Shown: piece after piece, positions 1 through 9,325 of the stretch
How the letters are laid out: each line of letters starts with the position of its first letter
Position numbering within the stretch: the first letter of the stretch is position 1
Assembly: GCA_965261915.1 (NCBI GenBank)
Contig: CBDHDW010000013.1
Span: 62,001-126,000 of the forward strand
Length of the DNA: 64,000 nt
Direction: 5' to 3'
Origin: JAIBDK01 sp965261915
GTDB taxonomy: Bacteria; Pseudomonadota; Gammaproteobacteria; Arenicellales; Poriferihabitantaceae
Notes under the pieces: generated by a model
The model's input: only the letters and a program-made list of their open reading frames with translations
Database searches by the model: none
What the model was told of the DNA's origin: nothing
Made by a program: the position numbers and the translations under genes

Positions 1-810
1 CAAAGTAACATTGCTGCTGAACTGGGATTAAAAGCTGACGTCGGTGTTGTCGCGGGTGCTGCTGATAATGCGGCTGCGGCCTGTGGAATCGGTGCGCTGA
101 CCGAAGGCCAGGGTTTTTTATCTCTGGGTACTTCCGGTGTACTGCTTGCCGCAAAGGATAGTTATGCACCGTCACCGGCATCAGCAGTGCACACATTCTG
201 TCATGCAGTACCGCAGAAATGGTATCAGATGGGGGTGACGCTTTCAGCCACTGACAGTCTCAACTGGCTGGCGTCTAATCTCGGTCGTTCGGCAGAAGAA
301 CTGAGCACTTTGTTGGCCGACAGTACCGGGCCTTCATCCGTTATGTTTCTGCCCTATCTTTCCGGCGAACGAACCCCGCACAACGATGTGAATGCGCGTG
401 CGTCTTTTATCGGGATGTCAAAGACTACTGATACCAAAGTGCTTGCCCAGTCGGTGATGGAGGGTGTCAGCTTTGCGTTGCGTGATTGTCTGGAAGCCCT
501 GAAATCCACAGGTACAGATTTGCCTGGAGCTTTCGCCATTGGCGGAGGTTCCCAATCCGGCTTCTGGCTTCAAACCATCGCCAACACACTCAACCTGCCG
601 TTGTATTTACCCGGGAAAGGGGACTTCGGAGCGGCCATGGGGGCCGCCCGACTGGCTATTGTCGGCGTATCAGGACAAACCCCTTCCAGTGTAATAACCC
701 AGCCGGGAATTCAGCGGACCTTTGAACCACAATCTAATCTTATCGCTGCCTATGAGGCGGCGTATCAACGATATACCCAAACCTATTCGGTATTAAAGGA
801 GATTTCATGA
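1..810 (+). CDS. xylB: Xylulokinase, C-terminal part (start lies outside the window)
   Basis: ATP-dependent phosphorylation of D-xylulose to xylulose 5-phosphate in the cytoplasm. The reading frame is open from base 1 and gives 269 residues. It contains the FGGY-kinase signature region: [15 protein letters not shown], then LGTSGV near residue 43, and the ATP-domain segment [14 protein letters not shown]. About the last 55% of a normal 480-500 residue kinase is present. The stop overlaps the xylA start as ATGA, so the two are translationally coupled as a xylose operon. The call rests on the kinase motifs plus the xylA neighbour. Without the neighbour it could be another FGGY sugar kinase. Confidence 0.93.
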   Translation, partial: QSNIAAELGLKADVGVVAGAADNAAAACGIGALTEGQGFLSLGTSGVLLAAKDSYAPSPASAVHTFCHAVPQKWYQMGVTLSATDSLNWLASNLGRSAEELSTLLADSTGPSSVMFLPYLSGERTPHNDVNARASFIGMSKTTDTKVLAQSVMEGVSFALRDCLEALKSTGTDLPGAFAIGGGSQSGFWLQTIANTLNLPLYLPGKGDFGAAMGAARLAIVGVSGQTPSSVITQPGIQRTFEPQSNLIAAYEAAYQRYTQTYSVLKEIS

Positions 811-2126
811 CTACAGACTTTTTTGCAACGCAGAAAATTGTATATGAGGGAGAAGACAGCACCAACCTGCTGGCTTTTCGACACTACAATCCCGACGAAG
901 TGCTGATGGGAAAAACGATGAAAGAGCATCTTCGTTTTGCCTGTGCTTACTGGCATTCGTTTGCTTGGCCCGGTGGTGATCCGTTCGGTGGACAGACTTT
1001 TGATCGTCCGTGGTTTCCGGATCGAATGTCCGATGAAATGGCAGCTGCTCGGTTAAAGGCAGACATCGCTTTTGAGATGTTTTCCGCCCTGGGTGTTCCC
1101 TATTTTTGTTTTCACGACGCCGATGTCCGGCCGGAAGGAAGCCGTTTCAGTGACAGTGCAGCCAATCTGAATTCCATTATCGACATCTTCGAGCAGAAAA
1201 TGGCAGATACCGGCATCGGTCTGCTTTGGGGTACAGCCAATCTGTTTTCCCATCGCCGTTTTATGGCAGGTGCATCCACCAATCCCAATCCCGATGTATT
1301 TGCATATTCTGCAGCGACGATTAAAACCTGTATGGATGCGACTCATCGATTAAATGGTGAGAACTATGTTCTGTGGGGAGGCCGGGAAGGTTACGAGACG
1401 TTACTAAATACCGATTTATCACGGGAAGATCAGCAGATGGGTCGTATGCTTAATCTGGTAGTGGAGCATAAGCACAAGATCGGATTCAAGGGTGCGATTA
1501 TGGTGGAGCCTAAGCCCCAGGAACCGACTAAGCATCAATACGATTTTGACGTTGCTACTGTATGGGGTTTTCTGAAACGCCATGGTCTTGAGAATGAAGT
1601 TAAAGTAAACATCGAACAGGGGCACGCCATACTGGCCGGTCACTCGTTTGAGCATGAACTGGCAACAGCCATTTCTCTGGGAATTTTCGGATCAGTGGAT
1701 ATGAATCGAAATGACTATCAGTCCGGGTGGGATACCGACCAGTTTCCCAACAACACCCCTGAAGTTGCACTTGCCTACTATCACATTCTAAAGGCTGGCG
1801 GATTCGACACCGGCGGCACCAACTTTGATGCCAGATTGCGACGACAGTCCCTCGATCCGCAGGATTTGCTGGCGGGTCACATGGGAGCCATGGATGTCTG
1901 CGCCAGAGGGTTTAAAGCCGCGGTGGCTATGCTTGAAAATGGTGGTCTGGATCAGGTGATTTCGGAACGCTATAGCGGCTGGTCATCAGACGAAGCGGTA
2001 AAAATGCTGAAAGGCGATTACTCGCTGGAAGATATTTCCCAGTACGTGGTGTCTGCTAATCTGGATCCACAGCCAAAATCCGGTCAGCAGGAAATTCTCG
2101 AAAACTATGTAAACAGATTTGTATAA
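807..2126 (+). CDS. xylA: Xylose isomerase
   Basis: Interconverts D-xylose and D-xylulose in the cytoplasm. The protein has 439 residues, the usual length of the long (class II) xylose isomerases. Catalytic and metal-binding segments are all visible: FHDADV (His103 and Asp106), [32 protein letters not shown] and GSVDMNR. An AAGGAGA ribosome-binding site sits about 4 bases before the ATG, inside the end of xylB, and the start codon overlaps the xylB stop. No xylose transporter or XylR regulator is visible in the window. The downstream gene, a glucokinase, is convergent and begins 20 bases beyond the stop. Confidence 0.97.
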   Translation: MTTDFFATQKIVYEGEDSTNLLAFRHYNPDEVLMGKTMKEHLRFACAYWHSFAWPGGDPFGGQTFDRPWFPDRMSDEMAAARLKADIAFEMFSALGVPYFCFHDADVRPEGSRFSDSAANLNSIIDIFEQKMADTGIGLLWGTANLFSHRRFMAGASTNPNPDVFAYSAATIKTCMDATHRLNGENYVLWGGREGYETLLNTDLSREDQQMGRMLNLVVEHKHKIGFKGAIMVEPKPQEPTKHQYDFDVATVWGFLKRHGLENEVKVNIEQGHAILAGHSFEHELATAISLGIFGSVDMNRNDYQSGWDTDQFPNNTPEVALAYYHILKAGGFDTGGTNFDARLRRQSLDPQDLLAGHMGAMDVCARGFKAAVAMLENGGLDQVISERYSGWSSDEAVKMLKGDYSLEDISQYVVSANLDPQPKSGQQEILENYVNRFV

Positions 2127-2145
2127 CCTGATTAAAACGCTTTCG

Positions 2146-3083
2146 TCATGCTTCGACGGAGGCGCTTTGAGATGCGGCATGCATCATTCCAATAAATGCA
2201 GGATAGGGGTCGGTAACCACTGAAACACCGATATCGTGCAGCAGTTCTGAGCGTTCTCGTCCGGCTTCGAATCCATCAAGAAACGCTTTATGGTTGAAAA
2301 GGTTGCCTATAGCTTTAATCACTCCGCCAGCCAGAAATACCCCGCCCCAGGCACCCGTTATTAACGCATTATCCGCAGTACAACGCCCAAGCAATGCTGA
2401 AAAACAACGTAGTGTCTGCAAAGCTGATTCATCACCCGATGCGGCTGCGAGCGTTACCTGCTTTGGAGTTTTTAGATCAGATGCGCAATGCAGCCCCTCA
2501 TGCAGTCTTAATAATCCGGGTCCGGACAACACCGCTTCCCATGGCAGCCAGCCGGATTCCCACAGCCGCTGCTGCGCAGCTGGCGGAACAATACAGTCCA
2601 GCGCCGCAGCACTATGCCCACCCTCACCGGGAACAGCCACCCAGCTATTATCTGTCGGAACAACACATGAAACTCCAAGCCCTGTCCCCGGACCGATAGC
2701 AAGCATAGCCGCCCGTTTTAAACAAGCACCGGCCTTATAACGTCATGCTGAGAAGGCTTAAGAATCGGAAGCGCCAGTGCTACAGCCGCAAAGTCATTAA
2801 TAACGATCAATCGCTTAAGCCCAAGCTCACTTTTCAATTGTCGTTGAGAAAAATTCCATGGCCGATTGGTAAACTCAACCCGATCACCCATAACAGGCCC
2901 CGCCACCGCCACAATCACGCAATCAGGTTGAATCTGATCTCCCTGAATTCGATGACTAAGTGCGGCACTTAAACTTTCGAATGTATTGGCCGACTGACTT
3001 TGTTCACCCCGGATACTGGATTCACTATCGACCCATGCGGATCGAATATAGGTTCCACCGGCGTCTGCTAGCAGTATTGTCAT
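2146..3083 (-). pseudogene. glk: Glucokinase, split by a frameshift
   Basis: ATP-dependent glucokinase of the E. coli Glk family (ROK-unrelated). The N-terminal half starts at the ATG ending at 3083 and begins MTILLADAGGTYIRSAWV, with the phosphate-1 motif DxGGTxxR. It runs through VINDFAAVALALP and then leaves frame after KPSQHDV. The C-terminal half continues in another frame as AGACLKRAAMLAIGPGTGLGVS and carries the second glycine-rich motif. The break lies between about 2720 and 2742. Together the halves make about 312 residues, the family length, so this is one recent indel and otherwise an intact gene. A sequencing error is possible. Convergent with xylA. Confidence 0.85.
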
Positions 3084-3318
3084 GGTTTCGTGATATGGGT
3101 GAGTATAAGCGATAGTAAAATGACAACAAACAGCATAGTTGTATAAGTCTAGCAAATGGCTACGGCTGATAGCGCTTGCCGTTGCTGTCCGTCAAATGTC
3201 TCCAGGTTTTTTCCAGGGGGATTATCTATTCCATGCCTTCATTGTATCGAGTGTAACCTCATTTTGTTCCGCAATCGGCTGTCGGGGTACTCTGGAATTG
3301 CTTCGTTTCGTCGGACAC

Positions 3319-3717
3319 TCATGTAAAAATGGCCATCTGTTTTTCATCGAGCTCAGGACGGATATTTCCCAACTGTTGATGATGTCTCGCCCGATTATAA
3401 AACACTTCAATATAATCGAATATTTCTGCCCTTGCGATGTCGCGATTTTTAACTATATGTCGCCGTATTTTCGCTTTCTTCAAACCGCCAAAGCAAGATT
3501 CCACCGCCGCGTTATCATAACAGTGGCCTCTGCGACTCATCCTCGGAATCCCGTTATGTGATCGACAAAACCTCTGCCATTCATCACGTCCATATTGCGA
3601 CCCCTGATCTGAATGCAGGATGATTTCCTGTTTGGTGGATCGACGCCAAACCGCCATAAGCAAGGCGTCTAAAACCATTTCTTTTGCCATCGTTCGGCTT
3701 AATAATTGATGGACCAT
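3319..3717 (-). pseudogene. IS3-family transposase OrfB, C-terminal fragment
   Basis: The last part of an rve-type DDE transposase. VLDALLMAVWRR, HSDQGSQYG (second catalytic Asp) and YDNAAVESCFGGLK (catalytic Glu region) are visible, ending in a typical tail with FYNRARHHQQLG. The first half of OrfB, including the first catalytic Asp, and all of OrfA are missing. Recognisable similarity starts around base 3705, next to the truncated DUF2167 gene. The fragment therefore looks like the remaining end of an element that took the front of that gene with it. Element ends were not identified with confidence. Confidence 0.85.
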
Positions 3718-3725
3718 CCTCTCAA

Positions 3726-4478
3726 TACATATCCTCGGCCAATGTCGATTTCAATAAAACATTATTGACTGAAGAAGATTCAGACAAATTTATGCGTCTC
3801 ACACAAGGCACTAGCGAATGGGATGGAATAGATGCTGTAATGTATGACAATGCCAGAGGGAATTTCAGTGTTTACGAATACATCGATTCTGGTTACGTAG
3901 AAATGGATGATTGGGATGAAGTGATTGATGCCAACTCGTTGACAAAGCAATTAACTGAATCAACTGAACTTTCTAACAAGGAACGGAAAGAGAATGGGGT
4001 CGCACCGCTTTATTTTGCTGAATGGATACAAGAACCTTACCTCGATTCTGCAAGTGCAACAGCCTACTGGGCATTTAAGGTCAGGTCGGATGATGTCGAT
4101 CCTTCTATTGTGGTTAATGCTAAAGCACTGATACTGAGTGCTAAAGGATATACGCTCGTTACAGCGGTTACAGACTTGGCAACATTTATAGACCCCAAAT
4201 CTAGTCTTGTAGAGACTATTTCTGCTGTAGAATTTGTGAAAGGTGAATCTTACGCCGAATTTAATCCATCAAGCCACAAAGTCGCAGCCGCAGGAGTCGG
4301 GGCTTTGGCTTTAAGTATTTTCGGAGTAAAAAAATCTAAAGGTTTAATTGCAGGAGTAATCTTATTTGCACTAGCTTTGCTGAAAAAGGCATGGTTTCTT
4401 ATATTTCTCCCATTTATATTTGTCTGGGGTTGGATAAGATCTAAATTTTTAAAAGGAAATAATCTCTTTTCCAGATAA
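3726..4478 (+). pseudogene. DUF2167 membrane-anchored protein, N-terminus missing
   Basis: About 250 residues resembling the C-terminal two thirds of the DUF2167 family. Features are EYIDSGYVEMDDWDEVIDANSL, the SNKERKENGV segment, YWAFKVRSDD and a C-terminal block of two hydrophobic stretches (VAAAGVGALALSIFG and GLIAGVILFALALL / FLIFLPFIFVWGW). Family members normally start with a signal peptide and a conserved N-terminal region, both absent here. The frame runs back to an ATG at 3684, but those first codons lie in the neighbouring transposase remnant, so the gene was beheaded by the IS. The function of the family is unknown. Confidence 0.75.
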
Positions 4479-4710
4479 AATTTTGCCCCTCAGCTTGATA
4501 CTTTTGGGGGCAAATAACCGCAGTAAATTGAGCTCATTAATATAAATTTGGATTGGTTCAGACCTCTCCCTGCCCCCCTAAAGACATTCCTAAAAATTGT
4601 TAATGCACATCATTCTGAGAGACAAGCAATCGAGTTTTGTATCCCCAGTTTATTTTTTTCTGGTTCGCACTGGGTTGATTGGAGACTAAATTTCTTGAGA
4701 GGATTAGTCG

Positions 4711-5191
4711 ATGAACAGAAGAGCTGGATATTCTCCCGAAGTACGGGAACGCGAGAACAGAGAACTTAAGCGAGCCAATAAAATTTTGAAAAAGGCAGTG
4801 GCATTTTTCGCCCAAGCGGAGTTCGACCGCAAACCGAAGTGGTGGTCGCTTTCATCGACGAAAATTGTGCGAGCGATAGTGTCGAGCCAATCGGTGATGT
4901 GTTGCCGATTGCACCGTCTGCGTACTATCGATGCAAAGACCTGGAACGAAACCCGGATAAACGTTCCCATCGAGTTAAGCGTGACGACACCGCAATGGCT
5001 GAGAGCATCAACACATTGTACAACGCCGAGGTCATTCACAAGGATGGTCCCTAGATGACGTTGAGCGAGAGACGCTCACCTGGGTTGACGGGTTCAACAA
5101 CAAACGACGATTCACGCCCATCGCAGACGTTCCGCCAGCTGAGTATGAATCAATGTATTATCAAAACCTTGAGTTACGAAAAGCATCGTGA
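4711..5191 (+). pseudogene. Deletion derivative of an IS3-family (IS51-group-like) element
   Basis: Three pieces of a standard OrfA/OrfB pair are fused. OrfA begins MNRRAGYSPEVRER and jumps straight to ENRELKRANKILKKA, skipping the HTH part. OrfB begins VVAFIDENCASDSVEPIGDVLPIAP, then jumps near 4990-5000 from the RVKRDDT region to AMAESINTLYNAEVIHKDGP, losing the first part of the DDE core. A further small deletion at 5050-5056 shifts frame before DDVERETLTWVDGFNNKRR and the natural tail LELRKAS, which ends at 5191. The element cannot move on its own. Confidence 0.85.
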
Positions 5192-5335
5192 CTCAGATAA
5201 AACTGTCTCCGATGAGTCCTGTGCGAACCAGTTTTACATAAATCTGTATCTTGGGGAAATGGCACTTAGTTATTATTGGTAACGTTGTATATACTAATAA
5301 CCAACTTGAAAAATGATGGCATGAGTAAGTAATTG

Positions 5336-5871
5336 ATGAAGTGGAAGTCGTTTCTATATAACAACAAAGAATATACGCTTGACCATCTCAGTCCGTTTGA
5401 ATGGCTCTTTGAAGCCCCGGCTTCTGGTAAACGGCCACATAGGCTGTATCGGTTCCACGTAACATTTTCTATGCATTGTTTCACCAGAGGCCAGCTCAAG
5501 GGAGAACCTGTTGAAAACCATCTTTGGTATTCAAAACCTAGGGGAAAACGAATATTTTGTTTTGATAGATATGAGCTGACACACCAACTGCCTGAAATTG
5601 TCAAAACCCTGGGCGACCGAACATGCTGCATACGAACCACAACAGCTTCTTCACGCTAGAGATAACTACGCAAAGCGGCCTCACCGTGGACTATGAGGTC
5701 TATTTTGATGTCACAAGAGCGACCAGGAAGGGCTGGCTGAATCTAACAGTGCAGAGTGCGCATGTAAGGACACCTGGCTATCAAAACCAGCGTCCGAAAA
5801 AGAGGAAGATTCGGTTAGATGTGATTGCGTACAAACGCCAGCTGAATCAGGAAACTCGGCCTGGGACGTAG
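5336..5871 (+). pseudogene. Conserved hypothetical protein, frameshifted
   Basis: Two overlapping frames make one protein of about 178 residues. The first starts MKWKSFLYNNKEYTLDHLSPFEWLFEA and runs to VKTLGDRTC. The second continues NHNSFFTLEITTQSGLTVDYEVYFDVTRATRKGWLNLTVQSAHVRT and ends in a basic PKKRKIRLD tail. The frame change lies between about 5619 and 5630, consistent with loss of one or two bases. No catalytic motif or membrane segment is recognised. I have a loose impression of a small family scattered in gammaproteobacterial accessory regions but cannot name it. It sits between two IS remnants. Confidence 0.55.
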
Positions 5872-5880
5872 GCAAAACAA

Positions 5881-5903
5881 AGCCCGCTCGCAAGCGGGCT
5901 TTC
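5881..5903 (+). terminator. Candidate hairpin terminator
   Basis: A perfect 7-bp stem, AGCCCGC / GCGGGCT, with a TCGCAA loop and only a short T tract after it. It lies 10 bases past the stop of the frameshifted hypothetical gene. The short T tract makes it a weak intrinsic terminator. Confidence 0.55.
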
Positions 5904-6116
5904 CGGTACTCTTCGCTTTCGCTTATCTCCAGACCCGCTAGAGACCTGTTGCCAGGCGGCACAACCACATTGCCGAAGCAACACCGTTTGTATGATTGCC
6001 TGATTATTATGGGGGTTGATCAGCCAAATGTAAACCGCAAAAAGTGACCAAAACCCTAAATACGGGTCAAATTATGCCATATTATTAGATTTACATAAAG
6101 TTTGTTATTGAGCCCA

Positions 6117-7758
6117 AATCCCCAGATAGAGTAGCATCAGCGCTTCAAGGCTCGGTGAATCCCTCTTTCAAGCCTTGTGGCTGGCCATTACAGCAAATTA
6201 TGGTAGCTAGTGCCGAGAGGTTTACTCAAAAACCGCTGTTCGGTGCATTATCAGTGCTAAATCGGCTATTTTTGACGCACCTGTCCTGCAGAAGCCGTTA
6301 TTCTTGTTCTATGTCGGGTTAAATGGGCGGCGCTTCAAACTCCTTCAGTGCCAGCAGCACTCGTTCCAGTAGTAGTCGGTGGTTTTCCCGCATTTTTACC
6401 AAGAGTTGACGTCCCGTCCTGACCACTTTTGCCGCGATGGCGTACAGACGCCAGCGCAGAGTTATCGCACGGTGCCGGGACAACTCCACCGGCAGCAGAG
6501 GACGCATGAGGGCACATAGATTGTAGGAGAGTGCGGAGATTAAAAAGTACAGCACATTGGCAGCAAAATCTGAACACGGCAGGGTGTCGCCACCAAAATC
6601 TCGTTTCAGTTCCTTGATTCGGTTCTCGCTATCCTCGGCACGTTGATTGTACCAGTGAACAATCTCGCTATCGCTAAGGCTATCCCGATTAGTGGCAATC
6701 GCACGATAAATATAAGCACCTGAGTTTATTTCCTCTGAACTGTTTTCTGAGTTATCTGATGAATCTAAATCCAGACTCGCCTGGCCGGTAACGGCTGTTC
6801 TCTGAATGATAAGGGTGAAGGGTTTTTCATACTCACCGATGCAGAAACTGGTGCGGTAGGTATCCTGACCATTGACCGCTTTGCCTTTTTTATCCAGCAA
6901 AGGCGGCCAGTCCGAAGCGCTTGCCGCTGCTATCTGCGCGCGCAGTGCGGCGCTGGTCTTGGCGCGAATGGCATACTCGATACCCTGCTTATCACAATAC
7001 TCAATGACTTTTGTTTGGTAGCCGGCAGCATCAATACGCAGCGCCTTCACGGTACAGTCTTCCGGGAGCGACTGCTGGCATTGCTGGATAAACGGCTTAT
7101 TATCTTTCGCTGGCGGCACATTGCCGTGACGGAAATCCACGGCCACGATCTGCCCGGTTTCCGCAATATGCCCGACCATCGGCATAAAACCCTTGTTCTT
7201 GTTGTAAGTCCACCGTGCACCCGCTTTATGGGCAACAATTTCAGTGGCATCAATGTCCAGTGTGACTTCCTTACAGCGATGCAAGGCTACCTTCAATAAG
7301 GCTTTATTCACCTTTACCCAGGCAGCCTGGATTTGCGGCTGGCTTCCCATTCGCCTGAGCCAATCTCCAATCGTGGTCGCCTGGGGAAGTTTCTTGAGAT
7401 CCAGCACGGTGCGCAGTGCTTCATCATCCTGAAGGTTGCGAACCTCATCCAGGTGAAAACTGCCTTCATGCTGCATCAGGATGAGGGTCTTGATGAACTC
7501 CGAGGGCTTATACCCACGATTGCTTTTAGGCTGGGGGAAGTGCTTGTCGATTCGCTCAGACAGGTTCAGGGAGTCCATTAGTTGAGCAATCGCCAATAAA
7601 CCGGCACGAGAGGTGAGTAAATCGTTCGTTGTATCGAGTTTGTAGGGTAGAATAGTCATCAGCCTTGAGCTGTGCACCCATTGGGTGATGGTGGGTTTAA
7701 GAGCAAACCATTATACAGCCAAGGCTTCCTGCGTTTAAGAGATTTCTATCTGGGGATT
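6117..7758 (-). mobile_element. IS1380-family insertion sequence, complete
   Basis: A 1.64-kb element bounded by a 14-bp perfect inverted repeat: AATCCCCAGATAGA at 6117-6130 and its complement at 7745-7758. It carries a single full-length transposase gene on the minus strand, and its length is right for the family. No matching target duplication is evident at the ends (flanking bases CCCA and GGGG), and the exact tip could be 3 bases further in. The right end lies only 7 bases from the left end of an IS5 remnant, so this element landed beside an older one. The stretch 6131-6318 is non-coding element sequence. Confidence 0.85.
6319..7677 (-). CDS. IS1380-family transposase
   Basis: A 452-residue DDE transposase. 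The N-terminal region reads LTSRAGLLAIAQLMDSLNLSERID, the first catalytic Asp region is VTLDIDATEIVAHK, then VKALRIDAAGYQ holds the second Asp, and WYNQRAEDSENRIKELKRDF holds the Glu-bearing C-terminal motif. The longest frame starts with GTG at 7677. An ATG six codons later (7659) is an equally good start. The gene is uninterrupted and the element may be active. Confidence 0.93.
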   Translation of the reverse strand: MHSSRLMTILPYKLDTTNDLLTSRAGLLAIAQLMDSLNLSERIDKHFPQPKSNRGYKPSEFIKTLILMQHEGSFHLDEVRNLQDDEALRTVLDLKKLPQATTIGDWLRRMGSQPQIQAAWVKVNKALLKVALHRCKEVTLDIDATEIVAHKAGARWTYNKNKGFMPMVGHIAETGQIVAVDFRHGNVPPAKDNKPFIQQCQQSLPEDCTVKALRIDAAGYQTKVIEYCDKQGIEYAIRAKTSAALRAQIAAASASDWPPLLDKKGKAVNGQDTYRTSFCIGEYEKPFTLIIQRTAVTGQASLDLDSSDNSENSSEEINSGAYIYRAIATNRDSLSDSEIVHWYNQRAEDSENRIKELKRDFGGDTLPCSDFAANVLYFLISALSYNLCALMRPLLPVELSRHRAITLRWRLYAIAAKVVRTGRQLLVKMRENHRLLLERVLLALKEFEAPPI

Positions 7759-7765
7759 GGGGATT

Positions 7766-8503
7766 GAGGCCTTTGCACGCAACTCTCCCAAGTCTTGAAT
7801 ATATCAGATAATAGCCCGATCGAATTGAGCAACGAAAGAAGATGCACTGTGCTGGAAAAACCTTAAACAACGCAAGCCTGGCTGATGCCCTCATGACCGA
7901 ACACGAAGCCTTAACCAAATGGGACGGTGTGTATGAGTTGGTGGATTGGTCACGCATCGACACATTACTGTCGGGCATTCACAGCAAAGCTCGCGGCGAA
8001 CCCGCCTGGCCGAGGTGAATCAGCCGTTGCCTGATCGCGATTTATTGATCAATCAAGGCGCAGCGAAATCGCCCGAATAAAGGGGTTGATGATGAGAACC
8101 TCCAGGACCCCGAAGCGGGTTACCACGTGAAAGCGGGTTCAGAGGGTAAGAACAAAACGACTGATGGCGACAAAGAGAAGTTCCGGTTGCGTTGTGGCGT
8201 GGAGCGAGTCTTTGGTGTACTGAAATTACATCACCGCATGGCGCAAGCTCGTTATTGGGGAAAGGTCAGGAATCAGATGCGATTTATGATGATTGGTTTG
8301 GCTTATAACCTGAAACGCGGTATGAATTTGCAGCGTGAGATAAACCATTTACAGGCGAGTTGCCCCTAAAAAACGGGATACGGGGTGAAACTCCCTTAAA
8401 AGCAGGCGGTATGGGCGAGTTTTTCAGGAAAACGTCTGGACATTTATGTTTTAATTGTATGCCTGTGCATGGCTGCCAAATACGCGCTTCGTACAAAGGC
8501 CTC
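7766..8503 (+). mobile_element. IS5-family element, internally deleted
   Basis: The terminal repeats are GAGGCCTTTGCACG at 7766-7779 and the complement of GAGGCCTTTGTACG at 8490-8503 (one mismatch). Between them are an N-terminal transposase piece (SLADALMTEHEALTKWDGVYELVDWSRI, from about 7875), a middle piece (LPDRDLLINQGAAKS) and a C-terminal piece at 8127-8369 (RCGVERVFGVLKLHHRMAQARY). The catalytic middle is mostly missing, and at 738 bp the element is short for the family. It is a dead copy. Confidence 0.8.
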
Positions 8504-8542
8504 AAGTCATATTATTACGATGTAATTGAGTTGCAGTTTTTA

Positions 8543-9304
8543 TCATGTCGTTATTAAATTTACATCATGTTTCGACAATTCTTGCAGAAAATGCTCCGGA
8601 AGCTACCGGTCCGAAACAAAGCAGTCGATGTCGGCAACATCTCCCACCTTAACCAGTGCTCTCCGGCTGAATTTTGTATGGTCGGCAACCACAGTGACAG
8701 CAACGACCTGTTCGATCACCGCCCTCGAAAACTCGGCCTCGCGCAGTTCAAAGTTCATTAGCTGATTGCTTTCATTTATTCCGCCTATAGATAGTATTCC
8801 ATAACGAACATGAAATTGTTTGAGGAAATCCAGCGCAGATGACCCGAATGTGGCTAATACGTCGGTGTCTAGATCGCCGCCGATCATGTATATCTGGTTG
8901 CTGGATTCTCGGGAAAGAGTGTGCGCAATTTGCAGTGAGTTGGTAACCACCTTCAGATGATTGCGTTCCGAAAGTGCTCGGGCGACGTAGGCGGTGGTTG
9001 AGCCGGTATCGAGAATAAGCGAATCCCCGTTTTCGATGAGATCGGAAACCGCCGCGGCAATCCTTGTTTTGGCATCACGGTTTTCATCCATGCGCCGTTC
9101 CATGGGGGCTTCCCTTAACCGATCTGGAAGAACGATGCCACCGTGGACTTTGTATACGGATCCTTTTTCCACCAGCGGTTTTACATGGAGACGGACTGTT
9201 TCATCGGATACACCAAGCTGGTCTGCGAGTTCGATAATTGTGCAGGAGCCCTTCAACTGTGCGATTCGAAGAATTTCTGACCGGTGTCGGAACTCGGTTT
9301 TCAT
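8543..9304 (-). pseudogene. DeoR/GlpR-family transcriptional regulator with an in-frame amber codon
   Basis: A DeoR-type sugar-responsive repressor. The winged-helix region is IIELADQLGVSDETVRLHVKPL (residues about 21-45), followed by a sensor domain with the LDTGSTTAYVARAL phosphosugar motif. Translation stops at TAG (8603-8605) after CFVSDR, giving 233 residues. The same frame continues LPEHFLQELSKHDVNLITT to a TGA at 8543, which matches how family members end and gives the normal length of about 253. The amber codon therefore truncates the last 18 residues. Whether the shortened protein still works is unknown. The IS66 element lies just upstream, probably separating the gene from its promoter region or target operon. 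Confidence 0.85.
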
Positions 9305-9317
9305 AGAGTTATTTCAA

Positions 9318-9325
9318 CATAAAAC
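9318..9325. repeat. Target site duplication, left copy (IS66)
   Basis: CATAAAAC, identical to 10864-10871. Eight-base duplications are the rule for the IS66 family, so this fixes the element boundaries exactly. Confidence 0.93.

Noticed and set aside
8603..8605. The amber codon in the DeoR gene as a pyrrolysine codon, given the methylamine theme
   Set aside because: The position is an ordinary residue in DeoR proteins, not a methyltransferase active site, and no pyl genes are in view.
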